This document shows positions 41,449-51,796 of a stretch of 64,000 nt of DNA, piece after piece. The DNA is from an uncultured Desulfatitalea sp. (GTDB lineage Bacteria > Desulfobacterota > Desulfobacteria > Desulfobacterales > Desulfosarcinaceae). The translations under genes and the position numbers were made by a program. The notes beneath the pieces were generated by a model. The model ran no database searches. It was given only the letters and a program-made list of their open reading frames with translations, and was not told the origin of the DNA. The stretch is from the NCBI GenBank assembly GCA_937868765.1, contig CALMNL010000006.1:434001-498000 (forward strand), read 5' to 3'. Position 1 is the first letter of the stretch. The number at the start of each line of letters is the position of its first letter.

Positions 41449-42168
41449 ATGGCGATTAAGAATCAACAAGTGGTGGTGATAGGGGGCAGCTCGGGCATGG
41501 GTCTGGCTGTGGCCAAGCTGTGCGCAGCAGAAGGGGCAACGGTAACGATCGCCTCCCGCGATCGAGGAAAACTGGCCCGGGCGGCTGCGGAGATTGGATC
41601 CAACTGCCGGCATGAAGTTCTGGACATGACCGAGGAAAAAGCGGTTGAAAAATTTTTCTCCGGATTTACTGGATTGGACCATCTGCTGCTGGTCGGTGCC
41701 GGGCGGCCCGCCTGGGGTCCTTTGCGGGAAGTTACGACCGAAGCCCTGATGTCTGCCTTCCAGACAAAGTTGCTGGGGTATTTCTTATGTGCCAAGCACG
41801 CCGCACCGATCATGTCCGCCAAGGGTTCGATGCTGTTCACCGTCGGTGGAGCAGCCCGGGCGGCCATCCCTGGCACGTCCGGTCTTGCAGCGGTCAACGG
41901 GGGCATCGTCGCCATGGCCCGCACCCTGGCCAAGGAGTTGGCGCCGGTTCGGGTCAATGTCATTTCACCAGGCCTGGTGGATACGCCGGCCTATTCCTGG
42001 ATGAACGCGGAAGAGCGAAAAGCCTTTTATCACAAAATGGGGGCCGCGCTTCCCGTGGGCCGAATCGGTTCGGTCGATGATATTGCGGCCTTAATGCTCG
42101 CTATTGTCTCCAACGGCTTTATGACCGGATCGGTCGTCGATGTGGATGGAGGAGCCAGCCTTGGCTGA
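41449..42168 (+). CDS. Short-chain dehydrogenase family protein lacking the YxxxK motif
   Basis: The 239-residue protein starts after AAAGGAGGACACC. The Rossmann motif VVIGGSSGMGLAVA is intact and the C-terminus (RVNVISPGLVDTP, GSVVDVDGG) is typical SDR. The catalytic Tyr-x3-Lys is absent: the equivalent region reads GTSGLAAVNGGIVAMARTLAKEL. This atypical subfamily is known, but its chemistry is unclear. The last codons overlap the TetR gene, so the pair is coupled. Confidence 0.85.
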   Translation: MAIKNQQVVVIGGSSGMGLAVAKLCAAEGATVTIASRDRGKLARAAAEIGSNCRHEVLDMTEEKAVEKFFSGFTGLDHLLLVGAGRPAWGPLREVTTEALMSAFQTKLLGYFLCAKHAAPIMSAKGSMLFTVGGAARAAIPGTSGLAAVNGGIVAMARTLAKELAPVRVNVISPGLVDTPAYSWMNAEERKAFYHKMGAALPVGRIGSVDDIAALMLAIVSNGFMTGSVVDVDGGASLG

Positions 42169-42733
42169 GAGACAAGGGCCGGGGCGGCCCAGGTCGCAAG
42201 CATCGCACGATGCCATCCTCGATGCGACCATGGAGATCCTTATAGAGACCGGATACCGCGACCTGACCCTTCAAAAGATCGCGGCAAGGGCCGGGGTAGG
42301 GCGGCAGACACTATACCGCTGGTGGGGCTCCAAGGCCGATATCGTGCTCGAAGCATTTTCCCGGCGCACAGCCCAAGAAATACCGGCGCCCGACACCGGC
42401 CGGGTGCGAAGCGATTTGGTTCAGTTGATGGAAGAGAGCGGAAAGGTTCTGAAGAAGGTTTCCGGCCCAATCGTCCTGGGTTTGTTGGCCGAAGCGGCGC
42501 TGGACGAGGCGTTTGCGGCAAAATTCTGGAAACTCTTTCAATCGCAGCGCCGGGCCGTCGTCAAAAATATCCTTGCCAGGGCAATCAAGCGCGGAGAGCT
42601 GCCACCAAACCTTGACTTGGAGTTTTGGGCCGACCTGTTTTTCGGCGGACTATTATACCGTCTGGTGGGCCGGCAGACCCCCATCGACAGGTCTTTTGGA
42701 GAAAAGCTGGCGAAACTACTGCCTCGTCCCTAA
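42161..42733 (+). CDS. TetR-family regulator
   Basis: The approximately 190-residue protein has a TetR HTH near the N-terminus (AILDATMEILIETGYRDLTLQKIAARAGVGRQTLYRWWGSKADIVLEAF) and a C-terminal TetR_C-like domain. A TTG start at 42161 fits the GGAGGAG upstream; in-frame ATG codons at 42140 and 42146 would lengthen it by up to seven residues. It overlaps the SDR stop and probably controls that gene. Confidence 0.85.
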   Translation: MAERQGPGRPRSQASHDAILDATMEILIETGYRDLTLQKIAARAGVGRQTLYRWWGSKADIVLEAFSRRTAQEIPAPDTGRVRSDLVQLMEESGKVLKKVSGPIVLGLLAEAALDEAFAAKFWKLFQSQRRAVVKNILARAIKRGELPPNLDLEFWADLFFGGLLYRLVGRQTPIDRSFGEKLAKLLPRP

Positions 42734-42865
42734 AAGGACCCGCCACCTATTGCACTAAGATCGAAAGACAATCGTTCCCGTGGTTGTTATTGGAAGCTCA
42801 TGGCCGACTTTCGAAGGCGCATCTGAAAAGGAGGGCTCTCATTGTTTTTCAGATAGAAATTCCGA

Positions 42866-44974
42866 TCATGTCTTGAAACGGCCCATCATCTCTTTCAATT
42901 GTTCGGAAAGCCGCGTCAGGACGAGCGTGCTCTTGTTGGCTTTGGTGCTGATATCCGACATCTCTCCGGCATGGTGGTCCAGCTCGTTGAGGTTCTTTGC
43001 GATGTCAGCGGATACCCTGGAATTTTGAGCGATGCTGTCGGTAACGGCTTGTATTTTCGTGGACGCTTTTAAAACATGGTCTGCGATGTCCCTTGAGGCG
43101 ACGGATTGTTCTTCAACCGCCGCCGCAATGGACGACACAATTTCGTTTACGTCGCGTATGACGATGGAAATCTGTTCGATCACCAGGGTCGTATCGCCGG
43201 TGCTGTTTTGGATGTCTTCCACACGCTTCTTGATTTCCAGGGTCGCCGTGGCGGTTTGTCTGGCCAGCTCCTTGATTTCGTTGGCAACAACGGCAAAGCC
43301 TTTGCCGCTTTCTCCAGCACGTGCGGCCTCGATGGTGGCATTGAGGGCCAGCAAATTGGTCTGCTCGGATATTTCGTTTACGGTTTGCGTCACCGCTCCA
43401 ATTTCCTGGGCGGCTTTGCCGAGATCATCCACTTTATTCGAGGCATGGGTGGTCTTGGAGACCGCATCAGCCGTGATGCTGCGGGCCTTTTCCGAGTTTT
43501 GGGCAATTTGGTTGACGGTTGCGTGCATTTCATCCGTTGCCGCGGCGACCATATTCATGTTGACGGAGGCTTCTTCCATGGCTTTGGAAGCGATGATCAT
43601 ATTGGTGCTCATGGTGTCGGTGGCTGCGGCCACCTTGGTGGACTTTGAAACCATGGTGCCGGCGCCTTGGTTCATGCGATCGGACAGTTTCGATAAGTCG
43701 GATACAGAGCCGTTCAGCTCCACGGCATTATGAACAATGTGCCGGATCATTGTCTGCAATTTTTCGATAAATTCATTAAAACTGCGCGCCAGTTTGGCGA
43801 TTTCATCATCGCCTTTAACATCCAGACGCTTGGTCAGATTGCCTTCACCTTTGGAGATATCCGTCAACCCATCTACAACCTTATGGATGGGGCGTGTCAG
43901 GGAGTTGGAAAAGAAGATCACCAGCGGTATTATCAGCAACATGCAAGAGAGGTAGGCGAGTGCCAGCAAGCGGATGATTTGCCGTACATTCTCTTCGGCG
44001 TGGCGCTTTGAATAAAGCGCAGTGGCGGCGCAGACCCTGCCATTGGAGCCTGCCAGAGGCAAAATGCCTTGGAAGTATCGGTCTTCATTGAGATTTACTT
44101 CATTAAAAAGGTAGGATTGCCGATCCAGTGATCGGATATCCGGTTTTTTCAAATTCAAGTCATCGGATATTTTGGTGTAGGTTTCCAATCCACCAAGGTT
44201 GGCGCCATCTGCGCCGAAAAGGGTTATCGGCATGCCTGTAAGATCCGACATTTTGGAAAGAAAAGATTGATCGAGCTGCTGAACCACCATGGCCAGCCCG
44301 AACTGTTTTTCCTGCGTCTTGCCAGTTGCATAATCCACCCCGACGATGGGAACAAGGGCGGCCAATTGAACAAATCCATCATCGGAATCGACCCACAAAT
44401 CCTCTTTTTGAGGAACTTCCCCCCGGAACTTCATCATCGCTTTTACTTCAGACAAAGCTTCCGAAACCTTCCAGGCACCAGGTTCGATATTTTGCCCCGG
44501 GGCAAGTCGGATGTGCCAATAGGCAGGCTTTGGAGCGAGCGTGCGATATCCTGCTATGCTGGCGTTGTCCTCTTTTACAAAAAAAGCGATTAAATCACCA
44601 TCGTTGCCATAAACCGACAAAGAGGATACCAGCGCGGCCATCCCGATCTGGGCTATAGCCGCCACAATCTCCTCGTTAGTGCTTTTGAGCATGGACATGT
44701 CGGCATTCATTGTCACTTTGGCTTCATGAAGGTACTTCAGGTTTGCGGCCATCTGCGCGCTGGCAGCCTGGCGTCCGAAAGAGAGCAGCTTTTGTTCTTT
44801 GCTTAAAAGATCGTCACGGATGATATTGAGCGATTTCTGGAGCAGGTCATTCGAGGCCCCGCGACTTTGTTTTCTCATGAGCGTCGAGACCACTGTCGTT
44901 GACAAGACAATGACGAGCGCGAAAAGTGTTAAACTTCCAAGAATCATCTTCCCTTTAATTGAAAGTTTGACCAT
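42866..44974 (-). CDS. Methyl-accepting chemotaxis protein, in the liv operon
   Basis: This 702-residue chemoreceptor has TM1 at about 10-32, a periplasmic cache-like sensor (about 35-330), TM2 ([19 protein letters not shown]), a HAMP domain, and a signalling domain with the hairpin-tip sequence [38 protein letters not shown]. No CheR pentapeptide was seen at the C-terminus. It starts 8 bp after livF, so it is co-transcribed with the transporter and may sense the same ligand or its binding protein. Confidence 0.92.
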   Translation of the reverse strand: MVKLSIKGKMILGSLTLFALVIVLSTTVVSTLMRKQSRGASNDLLQKSLNIIRDDLLSKEQKLLSFGRQAASAQMAANLKYLHEAKVTMNADMSMLKSTNEEIVAAIAQIGMAALVSSLSVYGNDGDLIAFFVKEDNASIAGYRTLAPKPAYWHIRLAPGQNIEPGAWKVSEALSEVKAMMKFRGEVPQKEDLWVDSDDGFVQLAALVPIVGVDYATGKTQEKQFGLAMVVQQLDQSFLSKMSDLTGMPITLFGADGANLGGLETYTKISDDLNLKKPDIRSLDRQSYLFNEVNLNEDRYFQGILPLAGSNGRVCAATALYSKRHAEENVRQIIRLLALAYLSCMLLIIPLVIFFSNSLTRPIHKVVDGLTDISKGEGNLTKRLDVKGDDEIAKLARSFNEFIEKLQTMIRHIVHNAVELNGSVSDLSKLSDRMNQGAGTMVSKSTKVAAATDTMSTNMIIASKAMEEASVNMNMVAAATDEMHATVNQIAQNSEKARSITADAVSKTTHASNKVDDLGKAAQEIGAVTQTVNEISEQTNLLALNATIEAARAGESGKGFAVVANEIKELARQTATATLEIKKRVEDIQNSTGDTTLVIEQISIVIRDVNEIVSSIAAAVEEQSVASRDIADHVLKASTKIQAVTDSIAQNSRVSADIAKNLNELDHHAGEMSDISTKANKSTLVLTRLSEQLKEMMGRFKT

Positions 44975-44982
44975 GCTGTTTA

Positions 44983-45702
44983 TTAAACCTCCAGAAATTG
45001 CGAGCGGATTTCAGGGTGCGCCTCCAGGTGTCCAACGCTATTTTCATAGCCGATATGGGCTTTGCCCATCAGATAAATGCGCTTGGCCAGGTAAACCGCG
45101 ACCTTGTAGTTGTGCTCGACCAGCAGCACCGACACGCCCTCCTTGTTGATTTCGGCCAGGATGTCGCGGACTTCGTTCACTATAATGGGGGACAGGCCTT
45201 CGCTGGGCTCGTCAATGAGCAACAAAGAGGGGTTGCCCATGAGCGCCCGTGCAATGGAAAGCATTTGCTGTTCGCCTCCGGATATAAATCGCGCCTTGAG
45301 ACCGTGCTTTTTGACCATGAAAGGAAAGTGCTCGTAGATTCGATCCAAAGTCCACTTCGGGCCGGCAGCATTCTTATTCTTTATGCCCATCTGGCCCATC
45401 ATAAGATTCTCTTCGATCGTCAGGTTGCCGAATACCTGGCGATCTTCGGGGACATAACCGATGCCGGCTTGTGCAATTTTATGTGGCGGCAGGCCTGCCA
45501 ATTCATTCCCATTGAACTGAATGGAACCCGATCGAGGCTTGATTATGCCCATAATACTCTTCAGTGTGGTGCTTTTGCCCATTCCATTGCGTCCCAGCAA
45601 AGCGACGATCTCTCCTTCGGCAATGGATAATGAGATGTTCTGCAGGGCATGAATAGCCCCATAGAAGGTGTTCAGGTCCTTGACAACGAGCTGCAAAGTC
45701 AC
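44983..45702 (-). CDS. livF: Branched-chain-type ABC transporter ATPase
   Basis: The 239-residue ATPase has Walker [10 protein letters not shown], signature [15 protein letters not shown], Walker [12 protein letters not shown] and a switch His in LVEHNY. It is the LivF type of the HAAT family. The start overlaps the livG stop by 4 bp. It would energise import of the acid or amino acid bound by the 48344-49729 protein. Confidence 0.92.
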   Translation of the reverse strand: MTLQLVVKDLNTFYGAIHALQNISLSIAEGEIVALLGRNGMGKSTTLKSIMGIIKPRSGSIQFNGNELAGLPPHKIAQAGIGYVPEDRQVFGNLTIEENLMMGQMGIKNKNAAGPKWTLDRIYEHFPFMVKKHGLKARFISGGEQQMLSIARALMGNPSLLLIDEPSEGLSPIIVNEVRDILAEINKEGVSVLLVEHNYKVAVYLAKRIYLMGKAHIGYENSVGHLEAHPEIRSQFLEV

Positions 45703-46445
45703 ACCTCCGAGTCGCCCAGATAGGCCGACCTTACGCGTCGGTCGTTCTTTATTTCTTCTGGCTTGCCGGTTAATAAAATTTCGCCATGATGCAGCACAGT
45801 AATGCGGTCAGCCAATGAGAAGACCACTTCCATATCGTGCTCCACGATGACCATCGTTTTGCCTTCGGTCAGCCGGCGAATCAATCTTACTGCATTATGG
45901 GTCTCTTCCTTGGACATGCCCGCGGTGGGTTCGTCGAACATCAGCAGGTCCGGCTGTGTGGCGATTGCCATGCCCAGTTCGATACTCCTCTGTTTTCCAT
46001 AGGAAAGCGTGCTGGCCGGAACGTTTCGCTCATCATAAAGGTTGATCTGGCGAAGGATTTGTTCGGTTTCGTTGGTAATGATGTTTATCGAATCAATCGG
46101 CTTAAACAGGTTATAGCGAATCTTGCGCCGGGAAAGCACAGCCAATCGGATATTCTGAAAAGCACTCTGGCGCAGGAAGATGCTGGTGATCTGAAACGAC
46201 CGCCCCATACCCATGCGGGATAATTGGTAGGGCTCTGTGCGCGTGACATCGGCCCCCTTGAACTGCACGCTGCCCCCCTTGGCATGATAGGTGCCTGTAA
46301 TAACATTAAATAGAGTCGTCTTGCCGGCGCCATTCGGCCCGATGACGGCGTGTCGCTCGCCCTGCAGGATTTCCAGGTTTACCTGCGACAGAACTTTCAT
46401 GCCACTGAAATCATGGCACAGATTTTTGGTTTGGAGGATAACCAT
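45699..46445 (-). CDS. livG: Branched-chain-type ABC transporter ATPase
   Basis: The 248-residue ATPase has Walker A GPNGAGKTT, signature LSYGKQRSIELGMAI, Walker B LLMFDEPTAGM and VEHDMEVVFSLADRI, the LivG type. It overlaps livF and lies 17 bp after livM in the transporter operon. Confidence 0.92.
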   Translation of the reverse strand: MVILQTKNLCHDFSGMKVLSQVNLEILQGERHAVIGPNGAGKTTLFNVITGTYHAKGGSVQFKGADVTRTEPYQLSRMGMGRSFQITSIFLRQSAFQNIRLAVLSRRKIRYNLFKPIDSINIITNETEQILRQINLYDERNVPASTLSYGKQRSIELGMAIATQPDLLMFDEPTAGMSKEETHNAVRLIRRLTEGKTMVIVEHDMEVVFSLADRITVLHHGEILLTGKPEEIKNDRRVRSAYLGDSEV

Positions 46446-46462
46446 GGTAAAGCTATTTCCTT

Positions 46463-47428
46463 TTATTTAGAGCCCCATTTTGCTTTAGCCAAATTGTACA
46501 GCCCCACAAATCCGCCTCTGAAGAACATAACGACCATAATCAGCAGAAGGCCGTTGAAGAGGAAAATCTTTTCAGTGTAGCGAACCGCCAGATTTTCCAG
46601 TCCGGTCATGATGGCAGCACCTACGATGGGGCCTATGAAAGTTCCGATGCCACCGACAAAAACCATAATGATGGCCGTAAAGGAGTTTTGGATATGCATT
46701 ACGGCATCCGGAGATACGAGATTTTGGAAAAGGGCGAACAGGGCTCCGGCCGATCCGGCGAAGAAACCGGAGATCGTGAAAATCACCGTTTTGGAGAAAG
46801 GCAGGTTGAAACCCAAATAGTTCACTCGGTTGGGGTTGTCGCGAATGCCGATCATAATGCTGCCGAACGGGGTACGGGTAGTGTACCACATCAAAAACAG
46901 CCCCAAACCAACAATGCAAAGAGAAAAATAAAAGAAATTATAAGGATGAGTGATATCCACTGAAACGAGGCCGAAGAGATTGAGCGGCGGAATGGAAAAA
47001 CCGCCCACGCCATCTTCACCATAGGTGATACCCCTGAGCTTGAGGCAGGCGATGAAAAGCAGCTGGTTCAAAGCAAGCGTCATCAGTGCAAAGGCCGTAT
47101 CCCTGACGCGAACCAGCATTGGGCTGACGATCAGGGCCAGCAGGGCGCCGGCTGAAGCGCCGACAAAAAGGGCCGTGAGGAGTCCTGCGTTTGGCATATG
47201 CTCCAGCAGCAGCGCTGTAGCGTAGCCGCCAACGCCAAAAAACATGGCGTGGCCGAAATTCAGAAGGCCGGTGTAGCTGAGCAGCAAATTCAGGCTGGCG
47301 CCGAACAGGGCGAAAATTAAGAAGCGAACGAACAGATTGGTGTAAACGACCCCGCTAAAGAAAGGGTATGCGGCCAATGCTGCCAACAAAAGCAACCCTA
47401 TGATGAAATGGCCTTTGGTGATTTTCAT
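46463..47428 (-). CDS. livM: Branched-chain-type ABC transporter permease LivM
   Basis: This 321-residue inner-membrane protein has about nine hydrophobic segments and the BPD_transp_2 motif region GHAMFFGVGGYATALL and GSIMIGIRDNPNRVNYLGFN. Its start overlaps the livH stop (ATGA-type, 4 bp). Confidence 0.92.
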   Translation of the reverse strand: MKITKGHFIIGLLLLAALAAYPFFSGVVYTNLFVRFLIFALFGASLNLLLSYTGLLNFGHAMFFGVGGYATALLLEHMPNAGLLTALFVGASAGALLALIVSPMLVRVRDTAFALMTLALNQLLFIACLKLRGITYGEDGVGGFSIPPLNLFGLVSVDITHPYNFFYFSLCIVGLGLFLMWYTTRTPFGSIMIGIRDNPNRVNYLGFNLPFSKTVIFTISGFFAGSAGALFALFQNLVSPDAVMHIQNSFTAIIMVFVGGIGTFIGPIVGAAIMTGLENLAVRYTEKIFLFNGLLLIMVVMFFRGGFVGLYNLAKAKWGSK

Positions 47429-48294
47429 TGTCTATCTCCGAACAGGCCCGTCGGTTTTACGGTGAGGACCAAGACCATCAGGCTGAAAGTAATCAACGGC
47501 GCGACCGTTGGAATTAGCTGTATTCCATAGGTGTTGAGCAGGCCAATCAAGATGGATGCGACAAAGGCCCCCCAAAGGCTTCCCAAACCCCCCAATACGA
47601 CCACCACGAATGCGTCCAGGCCAACCTGGTCGGCCAAACCGGGATGCACGGAAAGCAGCGGCGCGACCACGACCCCTGCCAAGCCGGCAAGCCATGTGCC
47701 GAATCCGAAAAACAACGTGTAGATTCTCGGCACATTGATGCCCAAAGCACTGACCATGTCCGAATTCACGGTCGCCGCGCGAACGATGGTGCCAAAACGC
47801 GTCCTGCGGAACAACTGATGCAGTCCACACAAAATTATGATCGTGAAAACGATGATGAAGATCCGGTACACAGGGTACTTTAAATAACCGATGGGTATGA
47901 AACCCTGCAAGGATTCGGGAGGCATGACGGTCAGCATGGTGGTGCCCCAGATCGACTTGACCACCTCGAGCAGAACCATACCGATTCCCAGGGTCAACAC
48001 CAGTTCCGGCGTGTGTCCGAAAGGGTGTACCGGTTTTATCAGATATCGTTCCAGAAGCATGCCGATGCAGGCGATAGCCAAAGGCGCCAAGAGAAGCGCA
48101 ACCCAGAAATTGGTCACTTGCGCGATAGAAAAGGCAAAGTATGCGGCCAGCATGAAGAGATAAGCATGAGACAAATTGAGAATATCCATCAAACCGAAAA
48201 TCATGCTCAAGCCGGAGGCGGCAAGGAACAGGACGAGGCCGTAGGAAATCCCATGTATGCCCTGGGTTAACAATATAAAGGCGGTGCCTTCCAT
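47425..48294 (-). CDS. livH: Branched-chain-type ABC transporter permease LivH
   Basis: The 289-residue permease starts at MEGTAFILLTQ after GAGGTACCATC. It has about eight membrane segments and the family motif NLSHAYLFMLAAYFAF plus LGGLGSLWGAFVASILIG near the C-terminus. It lies 50 bp after the binding-protein gene, consistent with one operon. Confidence 0.92.
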   Translation of the reverse strand: MEGTAFILLTQGIHGISYGLVLFLAASGLSMIFGLMDILNLSHAYLFMLAAYFAFSIAQVTNFWVALLLAPLAIACIGMLLERYLIKPVHPFGHTPELVLTLGIGMVLLEVVKSIWGTTMLTVMPPESLQGFIPIGYLKYPVYRIFIIVFTIIILCGLHQLFRRTRFGTIVRAATVNSDMVSALGINVPRIYTLFFGFGTWLAGLAGVVVAPLLSVHPGLADQVGLDAFVVVVLGGLGSLWGAFVASILIGLLNTYGIQLIPTVAPLITFSLMVLVLTVKPTGLFGDRQ

Positions 48295-48343
48295 GATGGT
48301 ACCTCGATCCGAGGGCGGGATTTTCATCCCGCCCTCGATCCGT

Positions 48344-49729
48344 CTATTTGTTCTTCAATCGATCTTTCAGTCCCTCGGGGATGGGCGGGGTGCATTTTTC
48401 TGCCGGAATGGTGGTCACCTTGTTAATTCCAGAGAATCCATCGGCATAAGGAGCACCGGGATACACTTCCTTGGTCGGATAACCGGTAGCGCCGACGAAC
48501 ATGGGGAAAATCGCCTGATGATCTTCTGCCCGCATCTTGTGCATTCCGGTGAGCCCCTCGTATTCGTCACCTTCCCAGACGGAGATGATTTTTTCGGCAT
48601 CCGTAGAGGCCGCCCTCTCGATGATATCAAACATCCAATAGGTGTCTGCCAGGGTCTGGCCGATGGTGACATCCGGCCAGCTGTATATCAGCTTGTTGAA
48701 GGGCGCCTTCCATGTGAGCCATCTCTTATGCCATTCGGTCATGAGCTTCTTCTGGGCGGGGGTCTGGGGATTGTCGCCGATGATGAAGGGGTAGCAAACC
48801 ACCAAATTTTTGGTGGCTTCCACGCCAAGCGCCTTTTGGGTATCGGTGTCTGTGATGTAGATGTTGGCGATGGGTTGGCTAAACCCCATATTGCGGGCTG
48901 TCCTGAGCAGGTTGTTGCCATCGGGCGACCAGTCCGCGGTGTAAAGCACATCAGGCCGGGCGGCCATGATTTTGGTCAAAAACGGCGCGAAATCCTTGAG
49001 AAAAAGTTCATGGTAATCCTCACCCACAATCTTGGCGTCGGGTTTGTACACGGCCAGCCACTTCGCGAAGGCAGTCCCCATGCTGTGACCATACAGGTAG
49101 TCCTGGCACAAGATGTAGAAGTTCTTCTCGGGCCTGTCGGCATAATACTGGGCCAGAGCCATGTTCCATTGGGTGGTATTGCTGATGGTCTGAAAGGTGT
49201 AGCGGTTGAAATTCTTTTCATTCATGAGCTCATCCGAAAGCGCCAGGCAGTTCATGAAGGGCACTTTGTATTTTGCGGCGACATCGGACAGCACCTTGGC
49301 AATGTGAGAGCCGGAGGTTCCCCAGAACATGTGTACTTTCTCTTCGAGGATAAGTCTTTCGGCTTCCTGCTTGGCGGCGGCCGGCTTGCTTTGCGTGTCG
49401 CCTTTTATGATCTGGATCAGCTTTTTTTTGCCATCCACGACAATGCCGCCCCGCTTATTGATGTCATGGGCAACCCAGTTGATCACGGGCCAGAAAAGCT
49501 CTCCGTTTGAGGCTCCGGGACCACTCAATATCGCCATGTAACCGATTTTGATGGTGTCACCAGTCGGCTGCTGGACGGCATTGGGGTCGAAATCAGACAT
49601 GTCGGACATTTTGTCGATGTTGAACGAAGCGTTGGCCGACATTGCCGCAGGCACGATGCCGGCCAGAAGGAATAATGAAATGAACATGGCTACACTCAGG
49701 CAGTACCTAATTTTTTTTGAAGATACCAT
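48344..49729 (-). CDS. ABC transporter substrate-binding protein (Peripla_BP_6 type)
   Basis: The 461-residue protein has a signal peptide (about 1-32, ending PAAMSANA). The mature part begins with an extended region, then IKIGYMAILSGPGASNG, WVAHDINKRGGIVVDGKKK and IKGDTQSKPAAAKQEAERLI, the usual LivJ-like opening. It is longer than LivJ (about 350), as in binding proteins for aromatic or dicarboxylic acids. It has GGGAGGTCTCC before ATG and leads the transporter genes. The ligand is probably the acid handled by the neighbouring CoA-transferase; this is an inference. Confidence 0.9.
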   Translation of the reverse strand: MVSSKKIRYCLSVAMFISLFLLAGIVPAAMSANASFNIDKMSDMSDFDPNAVQQPTGDTIKIGYMAILSGPGASNGELFWPVINWVAHDINKRGGIVVDGKKKLIQIIKGDTQSKPAAAKQEAERLILEEKVHMFWGTSGSHIAKVLSDVAAKYKVPFMNCLALSDELMNEKNFNRYTFQTISNTTQWNMALAQYYADRPEKNFYILCQDYLYGHSMGTAFAKWLAVYKPDAKIVGEDYHELFLKDFAPFLTKIMAARPDVLYTADWSPDGNNLLRTARNMGFSQPIANIYITDTDTQKALGVEATKNLVVCYPFIIGDNPQTPAQKKLMTEWHKRWLTWKAPFNKLIYSWPDVTIGQTLADTYWMFDIIERAASTDAEKIISVWEGDEYEGLTGMHKMRAEDHQAIFPMFVGATGYPTKEVYPGAPYADGFSGINKVTTIPAEKCTPPIPEGLKDRLKNK

Positions 49730-49856
49730 GGAGACCTCCCTCTGATTGATTGTTGTCTGGTTCGGCCGATGATGGAAGCAGCCTGGTTCCGGTGTCGCTT
49801 GAATTCATACCCATGCGCGATGGGCGCGATGGGCTTGGGAACTCGAATACGTCGGG

Positions 49857-51662
49857 TCAATCGTTAAAGTAGCTGCTTTGCATTTCTATCGTCAGTGGGT
49901 CGCTGTCCGTCAGGCGCTGGGCCAGGACCTTGATCTTCGGCAATTCATAGGCGAAAAAATAGCGCGCCGTGTATCGCTTGCCTTGGTAGAAATTGAGGTC
50001 AGCAGACCTGGACGCGCCGTTGTCGGCTTCGCAGGCCGCCATCGCCTGCAATAGCCATTGCCACGCGATGGCAATAATGCCAAACATCTCGAGGTAGAGT
50101 GTGGCATCCGCAAGAAAGACCTCCTGGCCCTTTTTTACGCCAAGGTCGCCCAAGTGCGCGGTAACCTCTTCCAGGATTTTGAGTGCGTTTTCCAGCTGAG
50201 TGGTCAAATAGGCCACCCCTACGACCCTTGCGGCCTTCTGAATGTCGCTGCGAACCGTTTCGAGGAAAAGGAAGAAAGCCTTGCCTTCTTTCATGATCAC
50301 CTTGCGTCCCAGAAGGTCTATCCCTTGGATGCCGGTGGTCCCTTCATGAATGGGATGGATGCGGACATCCCGGTAGTACTGCTCGACCGGGAAGTCCTCG
50401 CAGTATCCGTATCCGCCAAGACACTGGATGGCGAAGCTGGTGGAAAGGATACCCATTTCGGAGGAATAGCTCTTGGCGATAGGCGTGAGGAGGTCCAGCA
50501 GGAGTTCATAACGCTCGCGCTCTTCTTCGGGCGCAATATGCAGCATATCTTCATATAGGGCGCACTGCATCAGAAGGCCTTCGCTGCCCTCGACCACGGC
50601 GCGCTGGAACAGCAGCATGCGGCGGATGTCGGCATGCTCAATGATGGGCACCTGCGCTGCGTCAGGGTCCTTGGCCCCCATTTTGCGGCCTTGCCTGCGG
50701 CTTTGACTGTATTCCAGCGCCGCATAATAGGCGGCCGAAGCAATGGCGGCGGCACCCAATCCGACGCCGATGCGGGCCCCATTCATCATCTGGAACATAT
50801 ACATGAGGCCACGATTGGGTTCGCCCACCAGGAACCCACGGCAATCTTCCTTTTCGCCAAAGCTCAATTCGGTGATAGGGGCACCGCGATACCCCATTTT
50901 GTGGAAAACCTGCGACACGACGACATCGTTGAAGATCAGGTTGCCGGAATCATCCACGCGATGTTTAGGCACCAGGAAGAGCGAGATGCCCTTGACACCG
51001 GCGGGCGCGCCTTCGATACGCCCCAAAAGCATGTGAACGACATTGTCGACACCGTCATGATCACCTGCCGAGATGAACACTTTTTGCCCCTTGAGCAGGT
51101 AGTAATCTTTGCCGGTTGGATAGGCCGTGGTGGTGATATCGCTCAAAGAACTGCCGGCCTGCGGTTCGGTCAGGGCCATGGTGCCCTGCCACCTGCCGGC
51201 CAGCATGTTGGGCAGGTAGGTTTTTTTCAATCTATCAGCGGCATAGGAACCGATCAACCGCGCAGCACCGGAAGTCAGCTCTGCATAGACCCCGGCGGAG
51301 TAATTGGCGGAAGATATGATCAAATGGCAGGCGCAATTCAAAATGTGGGGAAGCTGTTCGCCATCCCAGGCTTCGGGGAAGCTTGCACCGATCCAGCCGC
51401 CATCGCCGAATTCCCGCATGATACTGCGCACGGAAGGGTGCACCTTAACTGTGCCATTGTCCAGGTAAGGCGCCTTGCGGTCCATTTCTTCCAAGATAGG
51501 GAAAAGCATCTTTTGTGAAAGTTTCATCGACGCATCGAGCACCAGGTCCATGCTTTTTTTGTTGTGTTGGTGGAAGTAGGGGGCCTTGGCGAGGCCGGCG
51601 GTATCGAAGACTTCGTACAAAAGAAACTTCAAATTGCGGATGCTTATAAATTTCCCAGCCAT
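49857..51662 (-). CDS. Acyl-CoA dehydrogenase, long form with C-terminal domain (DmdC-like)
   Basis: The 601-residue protein has an N-terminal extension (FLLYEVFDTAGLAKAPYF) and the ACAD core with MALTEPQAGSSLSDI and KVFISAGDHD. The catalytic Glu lies in HPIHEGTTGIQGIDLLGRK, and an extra C-terminal helical domain of about 130 residues follows. This is the layout of DmdC/3-methylmercaptopropionyl-CoA dehydrogenase relatives, which oxidise varied acyl-CoAs. It lies between the CoA-transferase and the transporter on the same strand. A GCCGGCAAT/ATTGCCGG hairpin near 51721-51750 precedes it. Confidence 0.9.
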   Translation of the reverse strand: MAGKFISIRNLKFLLYEVFDTAGLAKAPYFHQHNKKSMDLVLDASMKLSQKMLFPILEEMDRKAPYLDNGTVKVHPSVRSIMREFGDGGWIGASFPEAWDGEQLPHILNCACHLIISSANYSAGVYAELTSGAARLIGSYAADRLKKTYLPNMLAGRWQGTMALTEPQAGSSLSDITTTAYPTGKDYYLLKGQKVFISAGDHDGVDNVVHMLLGRIEGAPAGVKGISLFLVPKHRVDDSGNLIFNDVVVSQVFHKMGYRGAPITELSFGEKEDCRGFLVGEPNRGLMYMFQMMNGARIGVGLGAAAIASAAYYAALEYSQSRRQGRKMGAKDPDAAQVPIIEHADIRRMLLFQRAVVEGSEGLLMQCALYEDMLHIAPEEERERYELLLDLLTPIAKSYSSEMGILSTSFAIQCLGGYGYCEDFPVEQYYRDVRIHPIHEGTTGIQGIDLLGRKVIMKEGKAFFLFLETVRSDIQKAARVVGVAYLTTQLENALKILEEVTAHLGDLGVKKGQEVFLADATLYLEMFGIIAIAWQWLLQAMAACEADNGASRSADLNFYQGKRYTARYFFAYELPKIKVLAQRLTDSDPLTIEMQSSYFND

Positions 51663-51796
51663 ATCGTCTCCCGAAATTTAAATGCCGGTGGACCCGGAAT
51701 TAAGTAAACCAGGCGAACGCCGGCAATCCTTTCCTGATTGATGGAATTGCCGGTGCGAACCCAACAGTTTTCTGCGAGCGTTGAACGCCCCTCGAT

